DNA of 64,000 bases. It comes from Cedecea colo. Lineage in GTDB: Bacteria > Pseudomonadota > Gammaproteobacteria > Enterobacterales > Enterobacteriaceae. A program made the position numbers and the translations under genes. Shown in pieces: positions 42,319 to 51,230 of this stretch (position 1 is its first letter; every line of letters begins with the position of its first letter). The stretch covers positions 634,517 through 698,516 of the forward strand of contig NZ_SOYS01000001.1 of the NCBI RefSeq assembly GCF_011808225.1, in the 5' to 3' direction. A model generated the notes under the pieces. The model searched no databases. It saw nothing but the letters and a program-made list of their open reading frames with translations, and was not told the origin of the DNA.

Positions 42319-44486
42319 GTCAGCCAACCGTGAGTCAACAAAAAATCGTGCTGCATAATCTTGCGAACTGGATTCAGGATACCCGCGCTCATGCACCGTT
42401 GCTGGAAAACGAAGCCGATAGCCTGCTGGCGCGGTTATTGCCGTTGCAGCGCCGTCAGCATCAGCTTGATGCGCTGTCTGATCAACCGTTAACGCTGGGG
42501 TTATACGGGCGTTCCGCTGCCGGTAAACAGCATTTACTCAGCGCGCTGCTGGCGAATCATGCCGGGCGCATTGAGATTACGCTCGGTGAAAAAACGCTGG
42601 ATTACCTGACGCATATTAATCCGGGTCATTCCGCTACTACGCTTGCCGTTCGTTTTACCGCTAAAGATACCCCGGTTAGCGAGAATTTCCCGCTGCTGCT
42701 GACTTTGTTTAGCGAAAGCGACGTGGCGCAGCGGATAATTCGCGAATATCACGCCCAGCCTGAACCACGTATCGCGCAATCCAGCGTGATTGCCGCACGC
42801 CTTGCCGAGCTGCAAACCCGACGCCAGGCACAGGTTATAGCGGGAATGTCCAGCCAGCAGGTCTCCGACATTGCGCGCTGTTATCATGCGCAGGTTCGTC
42901 GTCAGCACCATCTCGACGACGCGCTCTGGCAGCAGATGGCCGATCTGATCCCCTGGTTAACGCCAGCCGATCGCGTTTCGCTGTTGGCCATGCTGTGGGG
43001 AGATGACGCTGCTTTAACGGCTCAGTGGCAGCATCTGAGCGATACGCTGCATCATATTGGCGAAACGACCCGCTTCCTCGCGCCGGCCAGCTTGCTGGTT
43101 GACACCTTCCTGCTTCCTGCCGAAGGTTTTCTGATCCCGGCGACGCCCGATGAGCCGGAATTGCAGGCTGATGTGATGCTCTGCCCGCTGTTCAACGACG
43201 AGACGGGCTCGCCCGTTAGCCTGGCGCAGCAGGATTTGCTGGCGCTTTGCGCGGAAGTTTGCCTGACGTTAAGCAATACCCCCGCGTTCAGCAACGTGGA
43301 TATCATCGATATTCCGCTGGCGCAAATCGATTACTACAGTGACCGTCTGGAGCCAGATACGCTGCTGGTCTGCAACGCCGCAACCGAGCGTGCAGAGGTA
43401 AAAACCGCCGGTAAACGCCTTGCCCGCTGGGTGGATAACACCCAAGGCGCCCAGGCTACTTTGCCAGGTTTGATCTGGACGATTACCCCATTCGATGCCC
43501 GTTTTACCCAGGGTGTGAGCGTGGACGATGGCGTGCAGCGTTTAATCGGCCAGGCGGGAAAACGCTGGGGAACGTTACAGGCGCTGGACAGCCGCAATAT
43601 GCATCGCCTGCTGGAATGGCTAACCGATGCCATGAACAGCGAACGTCGCGTCCAACGCACCGCGTTGCTACAAAGCGCGCTTAAAGCGCAAACCCTTGAG
43701 ATGTTCCAGCGGTTCAGTACCGCACACAATATCGCGCCCGACGCGGCTCGCCAGCGGGCCGAAGGTCTGGTTCGTGCCCTACAGGCAAACGCCGCGCTAC
43801 ACGGCGAACTGCTGGCAAATCTGGTGCCGGAGCGCCATGCCCTGCAGCAATGCTGGCAGCGCCACCATCAGCAGCTAACCAAAAAGCCGGCGGGCTTCCA
43901 GCTGGATATCGATCTGTTTGCCGACGATGCAGGTGAGGATCTGCCCGACGTTAATCCCGTAAGCTATGCGCTTGAAGTGCATCAGCTATGGGTTACGCAT
44001 CTGCGAGGCCTTGCGCAAAGACCGGAGGTAGCACAGCTCTTTGGGCTGGATATTCCCCAGCTCCATGCGCTTTGCGATCTGCTGATTGTCGCCAGCTATC
44101 GTCTGAATTTACCGGCCTTGCTTAATGCGTCGCTGCAATCCGGCGACGGGAGTATGGCCCAGGAAATCACCTGCGCCAGCAACGTATTAGGCGATTTCGT
44201 CAACTGGCTCGGCTACGCCAGCGTGCCGCAGTCCGCTCGCCCGGCCAGCCGCGTTAACAAAGGTGCAACGGTATTTGCCCCAGCAGCTCAGGCACAAGCG
44301 TCTAAGCGCCTGACTAAGCTGAGTGAAACGCCTGCTCGCGGCAATGCAAGCTACGTTTACGACTGGCTGGTGGCGTTATATGCCCGCGCGATTGAGAACA
44401 TCGGCTATCGCCATCCGCATGATATTAGCGACCTGCATCGGGAGAAGCTGCGCAAGCTGTTGGGCGCTGACCAGGCCGAAATTTAA
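42315..44486 (+). CDS. srfC: SrfC family protein with P-loop GTPase-like domain
   Basis: A 723-residue protein annotated in relatives as a virulence factor. An N-terminal P-loop-like element GLYGRSAAGKQHLLSAL (about 60-77) has glutamine where serine or threonine normally follows GK. A following INPGHSATTLAVRF segment and helical C-terminal half suggest a dynamin-like or chaperone-type NTPase. It overlaps srfB by 4 bp and ends the operon. Confidence 0.82.
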   Translation: MSQPTVSQQKIVLHNLANWIQDTRAHAPLLENEADSLLARLLPLQRRQHQLDALSDQPLTLGLYGRSAAGKQHLLSALLANHAGRIEITLGEKTLDYLTHINPGHSATTLAVRFTAKDTPVSENFPLLLTLFSESDVAQRIIREYHAQPEPRIAQSSVIAARLAELQTRRQAQVIAGMSSQQVSDIARCYHAQVRRQHHLDDALWQQMADLIPWLTPADRVSLLAMLWGDDAALTAQWQHLSDTLHHIGETTRFLAPASLLVDTFLLPAEGFLIPATPDEPELQADVMLCPLFNDETGSPVSLAQQDLLALCAEVCLTLSNTPAFSNVDIIDIPLAQIDYYSDRLEPDTLLVCNAATERAEVKTAGKRLARWVDNTQGAQATLPGLIWTITPFDARFTQGVSVDDGVQRLIGQAGKRWGTLQALDSRNMHRLLEWLTDAMNSERRVQRTALLQSALKAQTLEMFQRFSTAHNIAPDAARQRAEGLVRALQANAALHGELLANLVPERHALQQCWQRHHQQLTKKPAGFQLDIDLFADDAGEDLPDVNPVSYALEVHQLWVTHLRGLAQRPEVAQLFGLDIPQLHALCDLLIVASYRLNLPALLNASLQSGDGSMAQEITCASNVLGDFVNWLGYASVPQSARPASRVNKGATVFAPAAQAQASKRLTKLSETPARGNASYVYDWLVALYARAIENIGYRHPHDISDLHREKLRKLLGADQAEI

Positions 44487-44827
44487 CCGAAGCACAATTG
44501 CCCGGCGGTATCTTTTGCACCCTATGTTCCTCGGGGTAGGCGAAATGATATTCGCCGGTAGCTAGCCGGGCGAATGTGAGCAAATTCCTCGCTCACGGCG
44601 TGCAGGCCTGTACCTTGATGGGTCTTGTAATCTCTGATTTTAAAAGCATGGTTTAGAAACTCGTATTCAGCTTTCCATAATGGAATAACACTCCAGCTTA
44701 AAGCGCTCCCTGTTTTCATCAAGAGAAACGGACTTTACCGCCCATGGAGCTGACATGTTGAGGATATGAACGGGACTTTTTCGTCCATAACGATTAAATA
44801 CACCATAACATGCTTTCAGTCATTATT
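44487..44827. other. decayed sequence downstream of srfC
   Basis: Minus-strand open segments without starts remain, including 44667-44819 (frame containing YGVFNRYGRKSPVHILNMSA) and 44522-44722 (KIRDYKTHQGTGLHAVSEEF). They look coding-like but are in different frames, so they may be debris of one or two genes downstream of the WEKI-motif gene. No family recognised. Confidence 0.3.
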
Positions 44828-45247
44828 CTAAGGGAAGACGGTTCGGGGTAAGCACATTGCCTGATCCCATGAAGATTCAGAACCATTGACTCTTATATTC
44901 CCATGAAAAACTGACAAAATATCGTCTCCATTTTTATTTGTGATACGGTAATAACACTTTTCTAACGAACTGTTTCCTTCAACAATAAAATTATTTTTGT
45001 ACCCTGGTGCCGCCAGTTCTCGAAGCTGAAAAAACAGGTCATCCACTTCCTGTTTGGATATGTCCGGGTGAGGATGGCAAAGCTTAAAAAGGCAATCTAT
45101 TGCCTGATTATGATGATTATTAAAGAAAAAATCTTTAATTTTTTCCCATAAGCTCAGTGTCGGGCAAGTATCAGACAAATGTATCTTATGTATTGTCTGA
45201 CTACTGATGCAAGCTGGTAAAAAACTTGAACCAACATAAAGAGACAT
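44828..45247 (-). CDS. WEKIxxFF-motif protein, N-terminal domain of SPI-2-type secreted effectors
   Basis: A 139-residue, AT-rich gene. Residues 33-42 read LWEKIKDFFF and are followed by AIDCLFKLCHP and LFFQLRELAAPGYKNNF, the arrangement seen in the conserved N-terminal translocation domain of Salmonella effectors such as SifA, SseJ, SspH and SlrP. The catalytic or LRR part that normally follows is absent; the protein ends soon after the domain. ATG at 45247 follows GTGGAG. It is either a minimal effector, a truncated one, or a gene that lost its 3' part to the debris at 44487-44827. Confidence 0.6.
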   Translation of the reverse strand: MSLYVGSSFLPACISSQTIHKIHLSDTCPTLSLWEKIKDFFFNNHHNQAIDCLFKLCHPHPDISKQEVDDLFFQLRELAAPGYKNNFIVEGNSSLEKCYYRITNKNGDDILSVFHGNIRVNGSESSWDQAMCLPRTVFP

Positions 45248-45299
45248 AAACTAACTCCACTTAATAATTTAATGGTTATTAAACTCTTTTTCTATAACT

Positions 45300-45488
45300 T
45301 CATGAATGGGGTGAAAGATTGAGTTCCGGATAGTTATTGCCAGCGACCATGGTCGAGGAAGAGCCGTCTTGATACACCAGAGGGCATAGCTGCATGGCGG
45401 AAAGCGCCAGGGCAGGATTTTTCCACTCACAAAATCCGTTATGGCCTACAAGTTCAGTAAAGATACTTCGCCAGTAAGCGTTTAACAC
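45300..45488 (-). other. 62-codon frame of doubtful status
   Basis: Starts MLNAYWRSIFTELVGHNGF and ends NLSPHS. No ribosome-binding site stands out and no family is recognised. It may be a remnant, as are other pieces of this patch. Confidence 0.2.
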
Positions 45489-45605
45489 CTTAAAAAAGTG
45501 ACGCGACGGAGCCGCTCTTCGCCAATGATAAAGTCTGAATAAACCAGTGAGTAAAGTTTAACTAACCGGTTAAGTGATGCTTCGGTTGTTATTACCAAAC
45601 ACGGA

Positions 45606-45878
45606 TCAGCGTGAGAGGATAAACGCTATAACCAAACCGACAACTAAAATGGCACAGTAGAAGAAGACATTGCCGGAATATTCAGACAGGGCATTAAGAT
45701 GTTCCTTGCCCTCTTTATTTAATTTCTGCACGGCATCTTTTTCATTATCCGCTGCTATTATATAGGGATATTTAGCAAACCCCTTGCTTTTCAGTTCGCT
45801 GGTAAGCGCGCGTGTTACCCGATCCGCTATGATCACTTTTGATTTTTTGTCTTTAATAAAAACGATGTAGTTATTCAT
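45606..45878 (-). CDS. small membrane protein, candidate microcin immunity protein
   Basis: A 90-residue protein with a basic cytosolic part (MNNYIVFIKDKKSKVIIADR) and one C-terminal membrane segment (VFFYCAILVVGLVIAFIL). ATG at 45878 follows AGGGACAAGGT and is preferred over an in-frame ATG 30 bp upstream. It lies divergently 408 bp from a microcin-like precursor gene; class II microcin immunity proteins are small membrane proteins, so this role is possible but unproven. Confidence 0.5.
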   Translation of the reverse strand: MNNYIVFIKDKKSKVIIADRVTRALTSELKSKGFAKYPYIIAADNEKDAVQKLNKEGKEHLNALSEYSGNVFFYCAILVVGLVIAFILSR

Positions 45879-45908
45879 ACCTTGTCCCTCATAAATACTA
45901 CCCCTCAA

Positions 45909-46286
45909 TCCAGAACGTCCTTACTCATCAGATGCTATCATATTTTAAATATTAAAGAATATTGTGTGCATTGCAGTCAGTTAGCTGGCAGACAAGTTTT
46001 AATAAAGCGGCACAAGCAGTGTTTACTCTCATCGGTTAATGCCTGTACATGGCTTGCTAAATCCTGTTCAAGAATAGTTAATAATTCTTTATGGTACTAT
46101 ACATCCTGTCTAAAGAATAATCACACTAAAGAAGGGAAATCAAACTTTTATTTCGTGACCAGTGTAGCAGAATATAGATTTTATGTTTTTAAGTGACTCA
46201 CGCCTTAGCGTATAAAATAAAAGTGCGCACATAATCGAGCTTAAAAATATTAATGGAACAGGTAATAGATATAAGAAAAATAGATT
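45909..46286. other. AT-rich divergent region before the microcin-like gene
   Basis: 378 bp. A minus-strand open segment at 45977-46096 (KELLTILEQDLASHVQALTD) lacks any start codon and is cut off by TAG. The stretch from 46200 to 46286 probably holds the promoter of the gene at 46287; no clear hexamers or Fur box were found. Confidence 0.3.
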
Positions 46287-46583
46287 ATGAAAGAGATTTT
46301 AAGCAGTCAGTTTAATGAGGTCTATGGTGGTTGGGCTGATAAGGATGGAAGTGGTCACCGGTCAGCAGAAAATGGCGGTTCTCGTTCCGGTGGCAATAGT
46401 GGCAATGATAGGGGCAGTCCGTCTCTTTTGGATAGAACTGTTTCAGCATATCATAACAACCCTTATGGTAGCGGTTCTATTGCAAGTGGTATCTGGGGTG
46501 GCTCTATGGGTTCAGGAAGCGGTAGTTACAGTGGGAATGGACCTGGGTCGAGGGGAAGAGAGTTGGGTGGTAAAAACCACTAA
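46287..46583 (+). CDS. candidate class II microcin precursor (double-glycine leader)
   Basis: A 98-residue peptide. The leader MKEILSSQFNEVYGG ends in a double glycine with V at -4 and F at -7, matching leaders cut and exported by C39-peptidase ABC transporters, as for microcin V. The remaining 83 residues are Gly/Ser/Asn-rich without cysteine (SGGNSGNDRGS, GSGSIASGIWGGSMGSGSGS) and end in ELGGKNH. A strong terminator follows 13 bp later. Export genes are not in the window. It could alternatively be another small secreted Gly-rich peptide. Confidence 0.6.
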   Translation: MKEILSSQFNEVYGGWADKDGSGHRSAENGGSRSGGNSGNDRGSPSLLDRTVSAYHNNPYGSGSIASGIWGGSMGSGSGSYSGNGPGSRGRELGGKNH

Positions 46584-46886
46584 TGATGCTGAAGAGAGCA
46601 CAGACTATCAGTCTGTGCTTTTTCGTGATCCTGCTGAATTAACAGTGTTGCTTAAGAGTTTCATCTTTCAGGGCCGGGTCAGTTAGCCTAAATGCATACG
46701 TTATGCCCGTTAGTCAGTTATATAATAAAATGGTAGTGCAAATTTTTGAACAATGGTTACGACCTGAAATTACGTGCTGGCACCACAGTATAAACTGACC
46801 TGCGTTGTGAAATAATAGCATTATGTTTAGGGCGATGGCGCTCAGAATGTAAATTTAATATTTCTGACCAACATCACCCTTAATAA
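46584..46886. other. intergenic sequence after the microcin-like gene
   Basis: Apart from the terminator at 46597-46623 nothing convincing is seen. A 22-codon frame near 46730 has no ribosome-binding site. Confidence 0.4.
46597..46623 (+). terminator. rho-independent terminator of the microcin-like gene
   Basis: Perfect stem AGCACAGACT/AGTCTGTGCT with ATC loop, followed by TTTT. Supports the upstream frame as a transcribed gene. Confidence 0.85.
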
Positions 46887-48932
46887 TTATTCGCTTAAAC
46901 CACGATTTTTCAGCATCGGTTCGCTGTAAGGATCGTGGCCGCGCCAGTCACGATAAAGCTGAGCCAGATCGCTGCTGTTTCCGCGTGATAAAATCGCTTC
47001 ACGGAATTTCTGCCCGTTTTGCGACGTTAACCCGCCCTGCTCCACAAACCACTGGTAGCCGTCGTCAGCCAGCATTTGCGTCCAGATGTAGGCGTAGTAA
47101 CCTGCCGCATAGCCGCCGCCGAAAATATGCGCGAAGTAACTGCTGCGGTAACGAGGGGGCACCTGCGGTAGATTAATCTTCTCTTTTTCCAGCGCGTTAG
47201 TTTCGAATTGCACCACATCGACCACGTCCGCTCCCGGCGCAAGGCTGTGCCAGTTCATATCCAGCAATGCTGCGGCGAGCAGCTCCGTCATGTCATAGCC
47301 TTTATTAAACTGGGCTGCCGTGAAAAGTTTTTCACGCAGTTGCTCAGGCATGGGTTCGCCCGTCTGGTAGTGGCGGGCATAGTTGGCGAAGACTTCTGGC
47401 TGGCGCGCCCAGTGTTCATTGATTTGCGACGGGAACTCAACAAAATCGCGCGGCGTGTTGGTGCCGGAAAGCGTGGCGTAACGCTGCGTGGCAAACAGGC
47501 CGTGTAGCGTATGGCCAAATTCATGGAACAGCGTCACCACGTCATCCCACGAAATCAGCGCCGGTTCACCGGCCGCCGGTTTTACATAGTTGCAGACGTT
47601 GTAAATAACGGGATCGTTTGCAAACAGGGTCGATTGCTCGACAAAATTCCCCATCCATGCGCCGCCGCCTTTGCTGTCGCGGGCAAAATAGTCGCCGTAG
47701 AACAGCGCCATGCCGCGCCCGTCTTGATCGAAAATTTCCCATACGCGCACGTCGGGATGGTAAGTCGGGATATCAAACCGCTCGGCAAAACTCAGGCCAA
47801 ACAGCTTGCTTGCCGTCCAGAACATACCGTTATCCAGCACGCTGTTGAGTTCAAAGTAAGGCTTGATCTGCGCTTCGTCGAGATCATATTTTGCACGCCG
47901 AACCTGCTCGGCGTAAAATGCCCAGTCCCAGGCTTTTACCTCAAATCCGCCCTTCTGCTCGTCGATAATCTGCTGGGTATCGCCCAGTTCGCGTTGCGCG
48001 CGGGCCGTTGCCGCAGGCACGATGTTGCGCATAAAAGTAAGGGCGGCGTCCGGCGTTTTCGCCATCTGATCGGCAATTTTCCAGGCCGCGTAATTTTCAA
48101 AGCCCAGCAGCTGCGCCTGTTCCGCACGCAAAACCGCAAGCCTTGCGACAATAGCGCGAGTATCGTTGCTATCGTTTTTCTGCGTGCGCTCCCAGCCTGC
48201 GTTAAACAAATCTTCACGCGTTTGACGGTCGGTTAGTGATTGCAGCGCGGGTTGCTGCGTGAAGTTCAGCAGTGGAATCAACCAGCGATCGGCAAAGCCT
48301 TTATCCACTGCGGCCTGTTTAGCCGCGGCGATTTCGCTGCTGCTTAAGCCCTCAAGCTGATGCGCATGATCCAGCACCAGTCCGGCCGCTTTACCCGCCG
48401 CGTGCAGGCGATGATTAAACTGGCTGCTTAACTGCGCCGCTTCTTTATTAAGCTGCTTCAGGCGAGTTTTTTGTTCGTTATTTAAGGTGGCCCCCGCCAG
48501 CTTGAACTGCTGCCAGATAACCTCCACCAGGCGCAGGGATTCGGCATCCAGATCCAGCGTGTTGCGCTGCTGATATACCGTGTCGATACGTGCAAAAAGC
48601 GCTTCGTTCAGGCGGATCTCATCGGCAAGTTCTGCCAGTTCGCTGGCAAACTCTTCATCAAGCTGTTGCAGATAATCGTTGGTATGCGCCGCCGTCATAG
48701 CAAAAAAGACGCTGGTGACGCGGGAGAGCATTTGCCCGGTTTGCTCCAGCGCGAGGAAAGTATTTTCAAAGCCTGGCGCGTCGAGATTCTGCGTGATAAG
48801 CGCCACTTCGCCGAGTTTGCGACGCTTTGCTTCATCAAACGCCGGGCGATAATGGTCGTCGTTGATTTGATCGAAACGCGGAGCCTGGTACGGCAATAAA
48901 CTGACGTGGTAAAACGGATTGTCTGACAACAT
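46887..48932 (-). CDS. dcp: peptidyl-dipeptidase Dcp
   Basis: A 681-residue M3-family zinc metallopeptidase that removes C-terminal dipeptides in the cytosol. The HExxH motif is LFHEFGHTLHG (about residue 470), with the third zinc ligand downstream. ATG at 48932 gives LSDNPFYHVSLLPYQAPRFD and the same length as E. coli Dcp; an upstream in-frame ATG at 48959 is less likely. It is divergent from ydfG, as in E. coli. Confidence 0.95.
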   Translation of the reverse strand: MLSDNPFYHVSLLPYQAPRFDQINDDHYRPAFDEAKRRKLGEVALITQNLDAPGFENTFLALEQTGQMLSRVTSVFFAMTAAHTNDYLQQLDEEFASELAELADEIRLNEALFARIDTVYQQRNTLDLDAESLRLVEVIWQQFKLAGATLNNEQKTRLKQLNKEAAQLSSQFNHRLHAAGKAAGLVLDHAHQLEGLSSSEIAAAKQAAVDKGFADRWLIPLLNFTQQPALQSLTDRQTREDLFNAGWERTQKNDSNDTRAIVARLAVLRAEQAQLLGFENYAAWKIADQMAKTPDAALTFMRNIVPAATARAQRELGDTQQIIDEQKGGFEVKAWDWAFYAEQVRRAKYDLDEAQIKPYFELNSVLDNGMFWTASKLFGLSFAERFDIPTYHPDVRVWEIFDQDGRGMALFYGDYFARDSKGGGAWMGNFVEQSTLFANDPVIYNVCNYVKPAAGEPALISWDDVVTLFHEFGHTLHGLFATQRYATLSGTNTPRDFVEFPSQINEHWARQPEVFANYARHYQTGEPMPEQLREKLFTAAQFNKGYDMTELLAAALLDMNWHSLAPGADVVDVVQFETNALEKEKINLPQVPPRYRSSYFAHIFGGGYAAGYYAYIWTQMLADDGYQWFVEQGGLTSQNGQKFREAILSRGNSSDLAQLYRDWRGHDPYSEPMLKNRGLSE

Positions 48933-49131
48933 CCTGTGCTCCTGAAATAAGGTCAACAAGAAGGGAAAAGTCCCCTGACGAATCGTGATTTATTGATTGT
49001 AGGGCGGATAAGCGGGAGCGTCATCTTCTGATATGGGACAGCGCTCTGTGCGACTCTTACAACTTCAGTTATCGTAAGCCCTTCCCGGCATGCTAAGGTA
49101 TTACGACGTAAAAGCGTTGAGGAACAGTGAC

Positions 49132-49881
49132 ATGATTATTATGGTAACCGGTGCCACCGCTGGCTTTGGCGAAAGCATCACCCGTCGTTTTGTACAGCAT
49201 GGTCATAAAGTGATTGCAACCGGCCGTCGCCAGGAGCGTCTGCTGGAGCTGAAAAAGGAGCTGGGTGACAGCATCCTGACGCTACAGCTCGATGTGCGTA
49301 ACCGCGCCGCCATCGAACAGGCAATGGAGCAGCTTCCTGCCGAATGGCGTGATATTGATATCCTGGTGAATAACGCAGGTCTGGCGCTGGGCATGGAGCC
49401 GGCGCATAAGGCCGATCCCGACGACTGGGAAACGATGATCGACACCAATAATAAAGGCCTGGTATATATGACCCGCGCCGTTCTGCCGGGCATGGTGGAA
49501 CGCAACCGTGGGCATATTATCAATATCGGCTCTACCGCCGGAAGCTGGCCGTATGCCGGTGGCAACGTTTATGGCGCAACCAAGGCGTTTGTACGCCAGT
49601 TCAGCCTGAATCTGCGCACCGACCTGCATAAAACGGCCGTTCGCGTGACCGATATCGAACCGGGTCTGGTAGGCGGCACCGAGTTTTCTAACGTGCGCTT
49701 TAAAGGCGACGACGGCAAAGCGGATAAAACCTACGAAAATGCCAACGCGCTGACGCCGGAAGATATAACGGAAGCCGTCTGGTGGGTGGCGACGTTGCCA
49801 AAACACGTCAATATCAACACGCTTGAAATGATGCCGGTGAGCCAGACCTTTGCCGGGCTTAGCGTATACCGCGAAGAATAA
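49132..49881 (+). CDS. ydfG: NADP-dependent 3-hydroxy acid dehydrogenase YdfG
   Basis: A 249-residue short-chain dehydrogenase acting on L-allo-threonine, 3-hydroxypropionate and related acids. The cofactor loop is TGATAGFGE and the catalytic residues are in NIGSTAG and YGATK. ATG at 49132 matches the E. coli start; GAGGAACAGTGAC precedes it. In E. coli it removes toxic malonic semialdehyde. Confidence 0.95.
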   Translation: MIIMVTGATAGFGESITRRFVQHGHKVIATGRRQERLLELKKELGDSILTLQLDVRNRAAIEQAMEQLPAEWRDIDILVNNAGLALGMEPAHKADPDDWETMIDTNNKGLVYMTRAVLPGMVERNRGHIINIGSTAGSWPYAGGNVYGATKAFVRQFSLNLRTDLHKTAVRVTDIEPGLVGGTEFSNVRFKGDDGKADKTYENANALTPEDITEAVWWVATLPKHVNINTLEMMPVSQTFAGLSVYREE

Positions 49882-49974
49882 CGCCCTTTCCCTGCCCGGC
49901 GGGCTGTCCGGGTATGGGAGATTTCGCAAATAAGTGTTAAATTTGCATAGGTTTTCTAAATAAGAAATAAAGTC

Positions 49975-50661
49975 ATGCCTTCATCTTCGGTTCTCAATCC
50001 TGGGCTGCCCGTTAACCAGCAAATTTATCGTATTCTGCGCCGCGACATCGTCCGCTGTTTAATTCCGCCCGGCACCCCGCTTTCTGAAAAAGAAGTTTCC
50101 GTTCGTTTTGACGTTTCCCGTCAGCCCGTGCGGGAAGCTTTTATTAAGCTTGCGGAAACGGGGCTGGTACAGATTCGTCCCCAGCGCGGCACGTACGTGA
50201 ATAAGATTTCCGTCAATCATGTGAAGAATGGCTGTTTTCTTCGCGAGGCTATTGAACGCGCCGTGGTAAAGCGGGCCGCAAGCATGGCGACAGAAAGCCA
50301 CCTGTATATGCTTGAGCAGCTCTTAAATCAGCAGCGCGTTGCCATTGAACGTAACCAACTGGACGATTTTTTCCAGCTCGATGATGAGTTTCATGAGCAA
50401 CTGGCGCTGGTGGCCGATTGCCGCCTGGCCTGGGATACCATTGAAAACATCAAAGCGACGATGGACCGCGTGCGCTATATGAGTCTCGATCATGTTTCCC
50501 CGCCGGAAATGCTGCTGGCGCAGCACTACGCTATTTTTGAAGCGCTCAGGAAACACGATGAAGATGCTGTGGATCAGGCCATGCACCGCCATCTGCATGA
50601 GATTAGCCAGTCAATTCTGTTGATCCGCCAGGAAAACAGCGACTGGTTTAGCGAAGAGTAA
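49975..50661 (+). CDS. rspR: GntR-family regulator RspR (YdfH)
   Basis: A 228-residue regulator with winged helix ([20 protein letters not shown]) and FCD domain ([20 protein letters not shown]). Length and sequence match E. coli RspR, which represses rspAB; those target genes are not in this window. It lies 93 bp after ydfG as in E. coli. Confidence 0.92.
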   Translation: MPSSSVLNPGLPVNQQIYRILRRDIVRCLIPPGTPLSEKEVSVRFDVSRQPVREAFIKLAETGLVQIRPQRGTYVNKISVNHVKNGCFLREAIERAVVKRAASMATESHLYMLEQLLNQQRVAIERNQLDDFFQLDDEFHEQLALVADCRLAWDTIENIKATMDRVRYMSLDHVSPPEMLLAQHYAIFEALRKHDEDAVDQAMHRHLHEISQSILLIRQENSDWFSEE

Positions 50662-50670
50662 AGCAGGCTC

Positions 50671-50712
50671 GCCCATGCTGGCGATTTCAGCGTGGGCCTG
50701 ATTATTTTCTCA
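50671..50712. terminator. shared terminator between rspR and ydbL
   Basis: Stem GCCCATGCTG/CAGCGTGGGC (one G-T pair) followed by ATTATTTTCT on the plus strand, in the 40-bp gap between the convergent genes; it overlaps the end of ydbL. Confidence 0.65.
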
Positions 50713-51025
50713 TCCACTGCCCGTTGATGCCGCGCACGTACTCGCCCGGCTGCGCACGCGTTACCAGCTTTTGCCCGGCAAGCTTCGCGACTTCATCCAC
50801 GGAAATATTATTGCTGTCGGCCAGTTGCTGATAACGCGACGCCCTTGCCTCGTTGATGCTTTTCACCAGCGCCAGCGTTTCTTTATCCTGCCTGACGGGC
50901 GCGATGTAGCCGCTCAGCGTTTCCCCTACCCGCCCCTGCTGACGAGCCTCGTTCAGCGTTATGGCCCACAGCGGCTGGCTGAACATCAGGATGCAAATCA
51001 GCGCGCCTTTGATTACGGTTTTCAT
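50702..51025 (-). CDS. ydbL: DUF1318 periplasmic protein YdbL
   Basis: A 107-residue secreted protein with a signal peptide ending near QPLWA and the DUF1318 pattern QGRVGETLSGYI. Third gene of ydbH-ynbE-ydbL. In E. coli it assists the YdbH-YnbE envelope bridge. Confidence 0.93.
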   Translation of the reverse strand: MKTVIKGALICILMFSQPLWAITLNEARQQGRVGETLSGYIAPVRQDKETLALVKSINEARASRYQQLADSNNISVDEVAKLAGQKLVTRAQPGEYVRGINGQWMRK

Positions 51026-51038
51026 TAGTCACCCCTCA

Positions 51039-51230
51039 TCAGAACAGGTCGCTGCGGCTTTTAAGCAGATTTTCCACATCCTTATCCACCTTGATATGAA
51101 TTTCATGCTCGATTTTCACGTTCATGTTGATGGTGATGGGTTCTTTCGGCGCGGCAACTTCAATGCGCGGCGTACAGCCCGAAAGCACCAGCGTTCCGGC
51201 CGCCAGTCCTGCGGCGATAAATATTTTCAT
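51039..51230 (-). CDS. ynbE: outer membrane lipoprotein YnbE
   Basis: A 63-residue lipoprotein with the lipobox LVLSGC (cysteine about residue 19) and beta-strand-rich tail (INMNVKIEHEIHIKVDKDVE). It overlaps ydbH by 4 bp. In E. coli YnbE stacks on the C-terminus of YdbH to complete a bridge for phospholipid transport. Confidence 0.93.
   Translation of the reverse strand: MKIFIAAGLAAGTLVLSGCTPRIEVAAPKEPITINMNVKIEHEIHIKVDKDVENLLKSRSDLF

Noticed and set aside
44828..45247. Naming the gene sifA or another specific effector
   Set aside because: Only the shared N-terminal effector domain is present; nothing of the SifA C-terminal domain is seen.
45977..46096. Minus-strand open segment with regular helical-looking sequence
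   Set aside because: No start codon after the upstream TAG; kept only as a remark.
46730..46800. 22-codon frame after the microcin-like gene
   Set aside because: No ribosome-binding site and no recognisable features.
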